Positions 1 to 5,438 of a DNA stretch of 10,570 bases are shown here, in pieces. Every line of letters starts with the position of its first letter. The stretch's first letter is position 1. Origin of the DNA: AWTP1-13 sp035253505 (lineage in GTDB: Bacteria > Pseudomonadota > Alphaproteobacteria > Rhizobiales > Hyphomicrobiaceae); NCBI GenBank assembly GCA_035253505.1, contig DATFCC010000139.1, positions 1-10,570 of the forward strand, given 5' to 3'. Below the pieces are notes generated by a model. The model made no database searches. It was not told the origin of the DNA and was given only the letters and a program-made list of their open reading frames with translations. Position numbers and translations under genes: made by a program.

Positions 1-140
1 ACGTGTTCGTGCAGGAGGCGTGGGCGCGCGGGCAGAGCCTTGCCGTGCACGGCTGGGTCTACTCGATCTCCAACGGGCTCATCAAGGACCTGGACGTGAC
101 CGTCAGCGGCCCCGCCGAGGTGGAGCAGCTGCCGCTGTAG
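1..140 (+). CDS. Carbonic anhydrase, beta class (C-terminal fragment)
   Basis: The window opens inside this gene. Reading from base 3 gives 45 residues to a TAG stop at 138-140. The run VHGWVYSISNGLIKDLDV is the typical C-terminal segment of bacterial beta-carbonic anhydrases (pattern HGW-Y-I-G-L-L), which reversibly hydrate CO2 to bicarbonate with a zinc ion. The zinc-binding Cys/His residues and the active site lie upstream of the window, so catalytic competence cannot be judged. The ridA-family gene starts 22 nt downstream on the same strand, so the two are probably co-transcribed. The family call rests on this C-terminal signature alone. Confidence 0.75.
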   Translation, partial: VFVQEAWARGQSLAVHGWVYSISNGLIKDLDVTVSGPAEVEQLPL

Positions 141-162
141 GCCGCATCGCAGGAGGACCACA

Positions 163-549
163 ATGGCCCGGAAGCTCATCTCGTCTGGATCGCGTTTCGA
201 GGAAGAGGTCGGCTACTCGCGCGCCGTCGTCGACGGCGACTGGGTGTTCGTATCCGGCACGACCGGCTTCGACTATGCGGCCATGACCATCAGCGATGAC
301 GTCGTGGAGCAGTGCCGGCAGACGATGCGCAACATCGAGGCGGCGCTTGCGCAAGCGGGCTCGTCTATGGCCGACGTCGTGCGCGTGCATTACCTGCTGC
401 CGCGGCGCGAGGACTTCGAGCCGTGCTGGCCGGTGCTGAAGGAGTACCTGGGCAACGTGCGCCCCGCCTCGACCATGCTGGTGGCCGGGCTCGCCGATCC
501 GCGCATGAAGATCGAGATCGAGGTGACGGCCCGGCGCCGCGCCGCCTGA
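163..549 (+). CDS. RidA (YjgF/YER057c/UK114) family protein
   Basis: The product is 128 residues, the usual length of a RidA protein, a trimeric cytosolic enzyme. Canonical members hydrolyse reactive enamine/imine intermediates released by PLP enzymes such as threonine dehydratase. Visible family marks are the N-terminal strand pattern (GYSRAVVDGDWVFVSGTTG, residues 17-35), a central helix (about 45-65), RPAST at 100-104, whose Arg100 sits where the catalytic Arg105 of canonical RidA sits, and KIEIEVTA near the C-terminus with Glu118 at the position of the conserved Glu120. The start is set by a strong AGGAGG at 151-156, 6 nt before ATG. The loop between Arg100 and Glu118 is not the exact canonical RidA sequence, so it may belong to a sister subfamily with a different substrate. 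It follows the carbonic anhydrase gene closely. Confidence 0.88.
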   Translation: MARKLISSGSRFEEEVGYSRAVVDGDWVFVSGTTGFDYAAMTISDDVVEQCRQTMRNIEAALAQAGSSMADVVRVHYLLPRREDFEPCWPVLKEYLGNVRPASTMLVAGLADPRMKIEIEVTARRRAA

Positions 550-588
550 GGGCATCGCACAGGCGCGCGGGCAATCGATCCGATGCGC

Positions 589-617
589 TTCACGGCCAAC
601 ACGCAGCGGACTATGCT
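589..617 (+). promoter_or_regulatory. Candidate sigma70-type promoter for the serine hydrolase
   Basis: TTCACG at 589-594 and TATGCT at 612-617 are separated by exactly 17 nt. Each matches the sigma70 consensus at four of six positions. A start near 624 would give a leader of about 29 nt before the ATG at 653. It lies in the 103-nt gap after the ridA-family gene, which contains no other gene. This is a pattern match only; read-through from the upstream genes is equally possible. Confidence 0.35.
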
Positions 618-652
618 GGCAAACCCCGACGACAGCCACGTGAGGATTGCCC

Positions 653-1855
653 ATGTCCGCAACTCAATTGCCCCGCGCCGAGCCGGAAGCCGTGGGCCTC
701 TCCTCAGCCCGCCTGCGCCGCCTGGGCGAGGCGCTGCGCCGCGATGTCGATGCGGCACAGCTTCCCGGTGCGGTCGTCGGCGTCATGCGCGCCGGCAAGC
801 TGGCGCACTTGGAGGCCGTCGGCTACCGCGATCCGGTCTCGCGCGAGCCGCTGAAGACCGACGCCGTCTTCTCCATCGCCTCCATGACCAAGGCCATGAC
901 ATCCACCGCCATCATGAGCCTGGTGGAGGAAGGCCGCATTCTGCTCGGCGATCCGGTGTCGAAATTCCTGCCGCCTCTCGCCGAGCTGAAGGTGGCCGAT
1001 CCAGCCGGTCTGCGCGCGCCCAAGCAGCCACCGACGATCCAGGACCTGCTGCGCCACACGTCGGGTCTCACCTATCGCGATCGCGGCAGCACACCGGCGC
1101 ACGAGCTTTATCCCGGATCGTCGATCTGGGCCGCCGAGCGCATGTCGAAGGACGACGTCATCGCCGCGCTGGCGAAATCGCCGCTGCTGTTCGATCCGGG
1201 TTCCAACTGGGAATACGGCTTCTCCACCGATGTCCTGGGCTTCGTCGTCGAGGCCGTAGCCGGCAAGCCGCTGGGGGCGGTGCTGGAAGAGCGGATCTGG
1301 GGGCCGCTCGGCATGACCGACACGAGCTTTGCGCTGCCCGCCGCCAAGCGCGGCCGCTATGCCCTGGCCCTGGCCAAGGACCCTGCGACCGGCGGAGCCA
1401 ACGCCGTCATCCATCACTCGACCGACAAGTCGCAGATCTGGGACTCGGGCGGCGGCGGATGCGTGTCCACGGCCTCCGACTACCTGCGCTTCGTCGAGAT
1501 GCTCCGCTCGGGGGGGAAGCTCGCAGGCGCGGAGGTTCTCGGCCGTGGCACGGTGGCTCTGATGACCGCCGACCATCTGCCGGCATCCTTCAACAACATG
1601 ATCGCCGACAAGATGGATCCGGCAGCCACCGGCTACGGCTTCGGGCTGGGCGTTGCGGTGCGCCGCCAGGACGGCATCGCCGCCATGGCCGGCAGCGCCG
1701 GCGACTACTACTGGTCGGGCGTGTACGGCACGTATTTCTGGGCCGACCCCAAGGAGCAACTGAGCGTCGTGTTCATGGCGGCAGCCCCGGGGCTCATCCG
1801 CCTGCGCTATCGCCAGATGACGCGCAACCTCGTCTACCAGGCTCTGCTCGCTTGA
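653..1855 (+). CDS. Serine hydrolase, beta-lactamase/class C esterase fold
   Basis: This 400-residue protein belongs to the penicillin-binding-protein-like serine hydrolases (beta-lactamase class C, EstB esterases, D-aminopeptidases). The nucleophile motif is S77-M-T-K80 in FSIASMTKAMTS. The second motif is WEYGFSTDVLG, with Tyr188 as the probable base; the YxN of true beta-lactamases is not present, which is usual in the EstB-like branch. The KTG/HxG box is replaced by W354-S-G in YYWSGVYGT. No signal peptide is visible (the N-terminus is MSATQLPRAEPEAVGLS), so it is probably cytoplasmic and more likely an esterase or amide hydrolase than a resistance enzyme. An in-frame TTG lies 6 nt upstream, but ATG 653 has GAGG (642-645) at the best distance, 7 nt. 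The substrate is unknown. Confidence 0.85.
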   Translation: MSATQLPRAEPEAVGLSSARLRRLGEALRRDVDAAQLPGAVVGVMRAGKLAHLEAVGYRDPVSREPLKTDAVFSIASMTKAMTSTAIMSLVEEGRILLGDPVSKFLPPLAELKVADPAGLRAPKQPPTIQDLLRHTSGLTYRDRGSTPAHELYPGSSIWAAERMSKDDVIAALAKSPLLFDPGSNWEYGFSTDVLGFVVEAVAGKPLGAVLEERIWGPLGMTDTSFALPAAKRGRYALALAKDPATGGANAVIHHSTDKSQIWDSGGGGCVSTASDYLRFVEMLRSGGKLAGAEVLGRGTVALMTADHLPASFNNMIADKMDPAATGYGFGLGVAVRRQDGIAAMAGSAGDYYWSGVYGTYFWADPKEQLSVVFMAAAPGLIRLRYRQMTRNLVYQALLA

Positions 1856-1859
1856 AGAA

Positions 1860-1898
1860 AGGCCGCGCCCGCCGCCAAGTCGCGTGCGCGCGCGGCCT
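1860..1898 (-). terminator. Intrinsic terminator of the His-rich gene, between convergent genes
   Basis: AGGCCGCGC at 1860-1868 pairs perfectly with GCGCGGCCT at 1890-1898 (9 bp), and three more pairs form inside after one mismatch. Read on the minus strand the stem is followed by TTTCTTC, the T-run of an intrinsic terminator, so it best serves the His-rich gene ending at 1910. On the plus strand no T-run follows, although the hairpin begins 5 nt after the serine hydrolase stop and could still help end that transcript. Confidence 0.55.
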
Positions 1899-1909
1899 CG
1901 CCCTCGCGA

Positions 1910-2218
1910 CTACCACCCGCGCCTGTGGTGGTGATGACCGTCGTGATGGTGATGATGGCGGTGATGGCCGTGGTGACGATGGTGATGGTGGTGATGATGG
2001 CGGTGCCAGTGCCAGTTGTCCCAGTGATGATGGCGGTGCCAGCGCCAATGATGGTGATGGTGATGCCGGCGATGCTCGCGCCAGCTCACCTGCTCGACCT
2101 GCCCGGCGAGACCGGCCTGGGCTGACGTCATCTTACCGACCGCTGGCGCGGCCTGGGCCATGGAGGTAGCGCCGGCGAGCGCGAACGCTGCCAGCGGAAC
2201 CAGAAGGATGCGTTTCAT
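1910..2218 (-). CDS. Exported histidine-rich small protein
   Basis: The product is 102 residues: a Sec signal peptide (MKRILLVPLAAFALAGATSMAQA, cleavage after AQA about residue 23), a short linker ending VEQVSW, then a tail in which 33 of the last 57 residues are His, broken up by Arg and seven Trp. The tail is predicted to lie outside the inner membrane. Such tails bind Ni, Zn or Cu, so metal buffering in the periplasm is an inference; no enzymatic domain is present. The signal peptide plus 'VEQV-W' linker plus basic/aromatic low-complexity tail resembles small exported repeat-tail proteins common in Hyphomicrobiales, recalled and not checked. An upstream ATG at 2230 would add MEKT; I prefer 2218 because GGAGA lies about 5 nt before it and nothing good precedes 2230. 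It ends at a good minus-strand terminator. Confidence 0.75.
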   Translation of the reverse strand: MKRILLVPLAAFALAGATSMAQAAPAVGKMTSAQAGLAGQVEQVSWREHRRHHHHHHWRWHRHHHWDNWHWHRHHHHHHHRHHGHHRHHHHHDGHHHHRRGW

Positions 2219-2489
2219 TGTCTTCTCCATGTTGCATGTGCGGCAGCGGGAGGGTTCCCGCCGCGCGCCGTTTCCCCTTGCGTTGGGACGAGTTAACGGC
2301 GGGGCGGTTGAACCCGGCCTGAATGAATGAAGGCGATAGTTTGACCGCGCCGGGCGAGCGCGGGCTTTGCCGCCACGCTTTTCGCTCAGCGCCGCGCGGC
2401 CCGGCGCGTTAAGTTACCGGCGATGATTGCAGCCGCCGTGCACGTGGCTCATGTGACCATGCGAGCGACTGAAGGAGCAGAGAGGGCCC
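2219..2489. other. Divergent intergenic region, His-rich gene / transaldolase
   Basis: This 271-nt stretch separates two divergent starts and must hold both promoters. I see no convincing -35/-10 pair: a TTGACC at 2341-2346 has no acceptable -10 at 17 nt. There is a short run of GAAT/GAAT/GAAG direct repeats near 2321-2332. A 30-codon frame at 2423-2515 has no ribosome-binding site and overlaps the transaldolase start. No RNA gene is recognisable. Confidence 0.4.
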
Positions 2490-3146
2490 ATGAAATTCTT
2501 CGTCGATACCGCTGACGTAGCCGAGATCAAGGAGCTGGCGGCGACCGGGCTTCTCGACGGCGTCACCACCAACCCGTCGCTGGTGGCGAAGGCTCGGCGC
2601 GACTTCAAGGAGATCATCGCCGAGATCTGCGCGGCTGTCCCCGGCCCGGTCAGCGCCGAGGTGGCCGCCACCGACCTCGAGGGCATGCTCAGGGAAGGGC
2701 GCACGCTGGCCAAGATTGCCAAGAACGTCACGGTGAAGGTGCCGCTGACCTGGGACGGGCTGAAAGCCTGCCGCGCCCTGTCGAGCGAAGGCACCATGGT
2801 CAATGTCACCTTGTGCTTCTCCGCCAACCAGGCCCTGCTGGCCGCGAAGGCGGGCGCCACTTTCATTTCGCCGTTCGTCGGCCGCCTCGATGACGCGGGC
2901 GCCGACGGCATGGATGTGGTGCGCGAGATCCGCGCGATCTACGACAACTATCCCGACCTCAACACGCAGATCCTCGCGGCCTCCATTCGCAACGTGCTGC
3001 ACGTCAAGCAGGCGGCCATGGTCGGAGCCGATGTTGCAACAGTGCCGCCGGCCGTTCTGCGTGCGCTGGTGAGCCATCCGCTGACGGACAAGGGTCTCGA
3101 TCTGTTCCTGGCCGACTGGAAGAAGACCGGCCAGCGCATCGCGTGA
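2490..3146 (+). CDS. tal: Transaldolase, small (TalC/FSA-like) type
   Basis: This 218-residue class I aldolase has the length of the compact TalC/fructose-6-phosphate aldolase subfamily (about 215-220). Transaldolase moves a dihydroxyacetone unit between sugar phosphates in the non-oxidative pentose phosphate pathway. The N-terminus MKFFVDTADV, TTNPSL at 26-31 and VKVPLT at 82-87 are diagnostic; Lys83 is the Schiff-base lysine. Where E. coli FsaA carries Gln59 and Tyr131, this protein has Glu57 (SAEV) and Phe129 (SPFVGR), the combination of true transaldolases. Start: ATG 2490, with GAAGGAG at 2471-2477 (12 nt, rather far) and AGAGGG at 2481-2486 (3 nt, rather close), so translation initiation may be only moderate. 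It is a single gene, convergent with the glutathione S-transferase 13 nt away. Confidence 0.93.
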   Translation: MKFFVDTADVAEIKELAATGLLDGVTTNPSLVAKARRDFKEIIAEICAAVPGPVSAEVAATDLEGMLREGRTLAKIAKNVTVKVPLTWDGLKACRALSSEGTMVNVTLCFSANQALLAAKAGATFISPFVGRLDDAGADGMDVVREIRAIYDNYPDLNTQILAASIRNVLHVKQAAMVGADVATVPPAVLRALVSHPLTDKGLDLFLADWKKTGQRIA

Positions 3147-3159
3147 CCGCCTTCGGCGG
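3147..3159. terminator. Short hairpin between convergent stop codons
   Basis: CCGCC-TTC-GGCGG is a perfect 5-bp stem with a 3-nt loop that fills the whole 13-nt gap between the transaldolase stop (3144-3146) and the GST stop (3160-3162). No T-run follows on either strand, so termination would be weak or Rho-assisted. The position argues for a shared bidirectional element. Confidence 0.35.
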
Positions 3160-3807
3160 CTAGGGGCTCGCCGGCGCCGGCAGCGGCGGCCTGGTGTCGA
3201 GAAACGCCGCCCGGCGCGAGATCGCCTGCCACCAGTGCCGCAGCGCGTACTTGTCGAGCAATGACCGGCCTTGCTCGGCTTCGGCGAAATAGCCGATCAT
3301 CGGCGCCAGGTGGATGTCCGCGAGAGTCAGCTCGCGGCCGACCAGGAACGGCGTTCCCTCGGCGAGGCGATCGAGCGCGTCCAGAATGCGCGGCGCAGCC
3401 TTGAGCCCACGCTCGATCAGGGAGGGGTCGGAGCTTCGGCCGAGGCGCGGTCCCATCACCGCGTGGGCGAACACCTGCCGCACCAGCGGGATGTAGGCAT
3501 AGCTGTCGACGATCGAGATGATCTGGTTGACGCGCGCCCGCGCCTCGGCTGACGGTGGTTGCAGCCGCGGTCCCGCGTAGGCCTCGTCGACGTAGCGCGT
3601 GATGGCGCCGGTCTCGTAGAGGACGAAGGCGCCGTCGACCAGGGTCGGCACGCGGCAGAAGGGATGAAGCTCGAGATAGCGGGCCGGAACGTCCTGGGCG
3701 AAGGGGTTCACCTCGACCCAGTTGTAGGCCACGCCCTTCTCATGCAGCGCGAAGCGGGCAATCCAGGCGTACACACTGTACTTGTAGCCGTTAAGTTCGA
3801 CAGCCAT
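3160..3807 (-). CDS. Glutathione S-transferase family protein
   Basis: The product is 215 residues, a normal cytosolic GST length. The N-terminal thioredoxin-like domain (about 1-80) has YSVYAWIARFAL at 10-21, with Ser11 at the usual catalytic Ser/Cys/Tyr position, the cis-proline at RVPTL (Pro54), and YETGAITRYVDE at 64-75, whose Glu65-Thr66 bind the gamma-glutamyl part of glutathione. The C-terminal all-helical domain contains LTLADIHLAPM (160-170), with the conserved N-capping Asp164 of GST folds. It would conjugate or reduce electrophiles with glutathione; the substrate is not inferable. ATG 3807 has AGAGGG about 8 nt upstream. It lies 105 nt downstream of the 66-residue gene on the same strand and may share its transcript. 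The C-terminus (PPLPAPASP) is a disordered tail. Confidence 0.9.
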   Translation of the reverse strand: MAVELNGYKYSVYAWIARFALHEKGVAYNWVEVNPFAQDVPARYLELHPFCRVPTLVDGAFVLYETGAITRYVDEAYAGPRLQPPSAEARARVNQIISIVDSYAYIPLVRQVFAHAVMGPRLGRSSDPSLIERGLKAAPRILDALDRLAEGTPFLVGRELTLADIHLAPMIGYFAEAEQGRSLLDKYALRHWWQAISRRAAFLDTRPPLPAPASP

Positions 3808-3912
3808 GGCCGACGCCCTCTGCCTCGCCGAGCGTAGGTGGAGAAATCAGCGGCAGGCAAGCGCCAGGAGCACCGCAACGCGTCGGCCGCAGGGCTTTCC
3901 TCGGATCGGTGG

Positions 3913-4113
3913 TCAGACGCGTTCAGCGAGCTGCGTCTCGGAGACGACGCGCTCGAATGCCTCCGCGGTACACTTGATGCGATAGAGAAGATTGCCCCCT
4001 TCGGGCGGGAGCAGGCGCACGATGGTGCATTCACGGCCGGCGGCGGGGAAGCCCATGCGGCCCGGCTTGTACTCGACGGTCTCACCGACCCTGAACTTGC
4101 GAACTGGAAGCAT
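3913..4113 (-). CDS. Unrecognised 66-residue basic protein
   Basis: The sequence begins MLPVRKFRVGETVEYKPG and continues with a pattern of short beta-strands (TIVRLLPPEGG, YRIKC, then FERVVSETQL). This looks like a small SH3- or Tudor-like barrel, but no named family is assigned here. I recall similar short hypothetical proteins in alphaproteobacteria, which suggests it is real and conserved; that was not checked. The frame extends to a TTG at 4131, but ATG 4113 has GGAG at 4119-4122, 5 nt upstream, and is clearly better. There are no signal peptide or membrane segments, so it is probably cytoplasmic. It lies 86 nt downstream of the cold-shock gene, separated from it by a strong hairpin. Confidence 0.7.
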   Translation of the reverse strand: MLPVRKFRVGETVEYKPGRMGFPAAGRECTIVRLLPPEGGNLLYRIKCTAEAFERVVSETQLAERV

Positions 4114-4130
4114 GCCAACTCCGCACAACA

Positions 4131-4170
4131 AGGAAGGCGCCCTGCGGTGTCTCGCACAGAGCGCCTTCCT
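4131..4170 (-). terminator. Strong terminator/attenuator hairpin after cspA
   Basis: AGGAAGGCGC at 4131-4140 is a perfect 10-bp inverted match to GCGCCTTCCT at 4161-4170, with a 20-nt loop that itself contains TGCG/CGCA (4143-4146 with 4153-4156). On the minus strand the stem ends in ...CCTTCCT followed by TGTTGT, a T-rich trail, and begins 29 nt after the cold-shock gene stop. This fits an intrinsic terminator for that gene. It ends 17 nt before the ATG of the 66-residue gene, so it could also act as an attenuator for the genes downstream. Confidence 0.6.
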
Positions 4171-4199
4171 GGATCACATCGAATGAAGTCTTCGCTGCA

Positions 4200-4412
4200 T
4201 CAGGCTTTCTGAAGCTGGCCCGCCTGCTTGCCGCGGCCGCGCTTGTCGTCCTCGAGGACGAAGGTTACGCGGTCGCCCTCATTGAGCGAGCGGATGCCGG
4301 CTTGCTCGAGCGCGGTGGCATGGACGAACACATCCTTGCCGCCGGTCTCCGGCGTGATGAAGCCGTAGCCCTTGGCGGTATTGAAGAACTTCACGGTACC
4401 TGTGACGCGCAT
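4200..4412 (-). CDS. cspA: Cold-shock protein, CspA family
   Basis: The product is 70 residues, a single cold-shock domain that binds single-stranded RNA/DNA and acts as an RNA chaperone. The two nucleic-acid-binding motifs are intact: KGYGFI (RNP1, residues 14-19) and VFVHAT (RNP2, 28-33), preceded by TGTVKFFN. The C-terminal tail KRGRGKQAGQLQKA is basic, typical of one alphaproteobacterial group of these proteins. The frame is open to 4469, but ATG 4412 is where family alignment begins and an AGGA lies about 10 nt upstream. The gene has a candidate promoter and a long structured leader upstream and a strong hairpin downstream, so it may be transcribed mostly alone. Bacteria usually carry several csp paralogues, so the symbol marks the family and is not an assertion of orthology. 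Confidence 0.95.
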   Translation of the reverse strand: MRVTGTVKFFNTAKGYGFITPETGGKDVFVHATALEQAGIRSLNEGDRVTFVLEDDKRGRGKQAGQLQKA

Positions 4413-4572
4413 ATTGGGGAGGTCCTTTCCCGGTAAAGCGTGGTTAGGCCGGTCCAAACAGGGCTGCACGCACAGCCCGGTAGCTCAGATGTTGGGAAGG
4501 CAAACCGCCCCTGTGGGCGAGCAGCTAAACCGCAAATCGTGAAGCGCGCCCCACTGCGGGGCGCACCGGCTT
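4413..4572 (-). promoter_or_regulatory. Long structured 5' leader of the cold-shock gene
   Basis: From the start site predicted by the candidate promoter to the ATG there are about 160 nt with no good open frame. The leader contains three perfect hairpins: GCGCCCC/GGGGCGC (4546-4552 with 4558-4564, 5-nt loop), CGCCC/GGGCG (4506-4510 with 4515-4519, 4-nt loop) and GGGCTG/CAGCCC (4461-4466 with 4473-4478, 6-nt loop). The last 48 nt before the ATG hold no comparable hairpin. E. coli cspA mRNA also has a leader of about 160 nt that refolds with temperature. The length and hairpins are seen; thermoregulation is inferred by analogy, with no sequence similarity claimed. Confidence 0.45.
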
Positions 4573-4578
4573 CGCGCG

Positions 4579-4607
4579 TATATGGGGCAGGATTGCGGCC
4601 TGTGCAA
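4579..4607 (-). promoter_or_regulatory. Candidate promoter of the cold-shock gene
   Basis: On the minus strand TTGCAC (4607-4602) and CATATA (4584-4579) are separated by 17 nt. Shifted by one base, the -10 reads CCATAT, close to the alphaproteobacterial CTATAT form. Transcription would start near 4572. It lies in the 261-nt gap between the cold-shock ATG and the end of the pseudo-subtilase gene, where an independent promoter is expected. Confidence 0.4.
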
Positions 4608-4643
4608 GACACAAGTGAGCGAGCGGCGGGGTGCTTCTTCGCT

Positions 4644-4661
4644 CCCGCGCAGGCATGCGGG
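4644..4661 (-). terminator. Weak hairpin after the mob operon
   Basis: CCCGC (4644-4648) and GCGGG (4657-4661) form a 5-bp stem with an 8-nt loop, 12 nt past the stop of the pseudo-subtilase gene. No T-run follows on the minus strand. It may help end the fdhD-mobAB transcript, but the evidence is position and a short stem only. Confidence 0.22.
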
Positions 4662-4673
4662 CTCGGGCACAGC

Positions 4674-5435
4674 TCATTTCTGCGCGTGCCAGACGGGGCT
4701 GCCGCCGGTCTCGCTCAGGTCCTTCCTGACCGCGCCCGCCGATCCGGTCTGCCGCGCCATCATGGTTGCGGCAGCCCTGGCCGCTGCCGAGATCGCGACC
4801 GGGATGCCCACAACCCGGCGCGCGGTGCCGCCGAAGCCGGCCGCGTCGGCGCTGGTGGTGCCGTTTACGATGACGAGAACATTCTCCGGAAGGAGAGCGC
4901 CGGCGAAAACCGTTGCAGGGCCTGCGCCGGCAGGAACGATGATCAGCACGTCCTTGAAATGCGTCGCCGCCTGGCGGAACGGTGTCCAATCGCCTTCCGC
5001 TCCCGCCGCCATGGGCATGACTGCGATGCGCGCCGGCGTCTGCGCCACGAAGGCAAGCGCCCGCGCCAGCGACAGCGGCGTGACGGGGTCAACGCGCACG
5101 GGCACCAGCCGCACCCCGGGCGCGCTGAGCAGCAGGCTTGCGACGATCGTGCCGTCGCCGCCCGATTCCGGCGGCGCCGTGCCGCGCTGGCGATCGAACG
5201 GGCGGCGGTCCTTGTCCTCGAGGTCCCAGCCGATCAGCTCGCCCTCGCCGTCCCTGGCGAGCCGCGAAGCGATGGCCGGCAGCGTGTAGTCGATCCCGGT
5301 CGAGATCAGCGCGATGGCGACGCCGCCCGGATCAAGCCCGGACGGGACGGGTGGCTTCCTCTCCTGCGCAACGGCGGCGGCCATCCCCAGGATGGCGGTC
5401 GCGGACACGTGCAGGACGATGGCGCGCAGCAGCAT
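4674..5435 (-). CDS. Secreted subtilisin-fold protein lacking catalytic residues
   Basis: The product is 253 residues with a signal peptide (MLLRAIVLHVSATAILGMAAAVA, cleavage about residue 23). The rest follows the peptidase S8 layout. GVAIALISTGIDYTLP (38-53) matches the strand around the catalytic Asp, but the Asp is Ser45. SGGDGTIVASLL (91-102) matches the GHGTHVA box, but His is Asp94. VLIIVPAGAGP (163-173) matches the oxyanion AAGNSG strand, but Asn is Ala171. GIPVAIS (210-216) matches GTSMAAP, with Pro212 in place of the nucleophilic Ser. It is also shorter than typical subtilases. I infer a folded but inactive homologue, perhaps a binding or chaperone protein in the periplasm; the function is unknown. 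It starts 3 nt after the mobB stop, so translation is probably coupled. The reading frame is intact with normal codon use, which argues against a decaying pseudogene. Confidence 0.7.
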   Translation of the reverse strand: MLLRAIVLHVSATAILGMAAAVAQERKPPVPSGLDPGGVAIALISTGIDYTLPAIASRLARDGEGELIGWDLEDKDRRPFDRQRGTAPPESGGDGTIVASLLLSAPGVRLVPVRVDPVTPLSLARALAFVAQTPARIAVMPMAAGAEGDWTPFRQAATHFKDVLIIVPAGAGPATVFAGALLPENVLVIVNGTTSADAAGFGGTARRVVGIPVAISAAARAAATMMARQTGSAGAVRKDLSETGGSPVWHAQK

Positions 5436-5438
5436 CGG

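Noticed and set aside
1925..2125. Met/Val-rich plus-strand frame that looks like a membrane peptide
   Set aside because: It is the antisense reading of the CAC/CAT histidine codons of the exported His-rich protein; the hydrophobic composition is a by-product of the repeat.
583..2169. 528-codon plus-strand frame spanning the serine hydrolase and the His-rich gene
   Set aside because: It is a frame shadow: Arg/Gly/Ala-rich with no family resemblance, it runs out of frame through a gene with clear motifs and then antisense through the His codons, and it has no ribosome-binding site.
2423..2515. 30-codon frame overlapping the transaldolase start (possible leader peptide)
   Set aside because: It has no Shine-Dalgarno before its ATG, no attenuator structure follows, and composition is not informative at this length.
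4476..4560. tRNA-like string (CCCGGTAGCTCAGATGTTGG) in the cold-shock leader
   Set aside because: The start resembles a tRNA D-arm, but no anticodon stem, T-arm (GTTCGAATC type) or acceptor pairing can be placed downstream. I read it as chance within a structured leader.
4674..5435. Calling the subtilase-like gene an active protease or a pseudogene
   Set aside because: An active call conflicts with the missing Asp, His, Asn and Ser. A pseudogene call conflicts with the intact frame, kept signal peptide and operon spacing.
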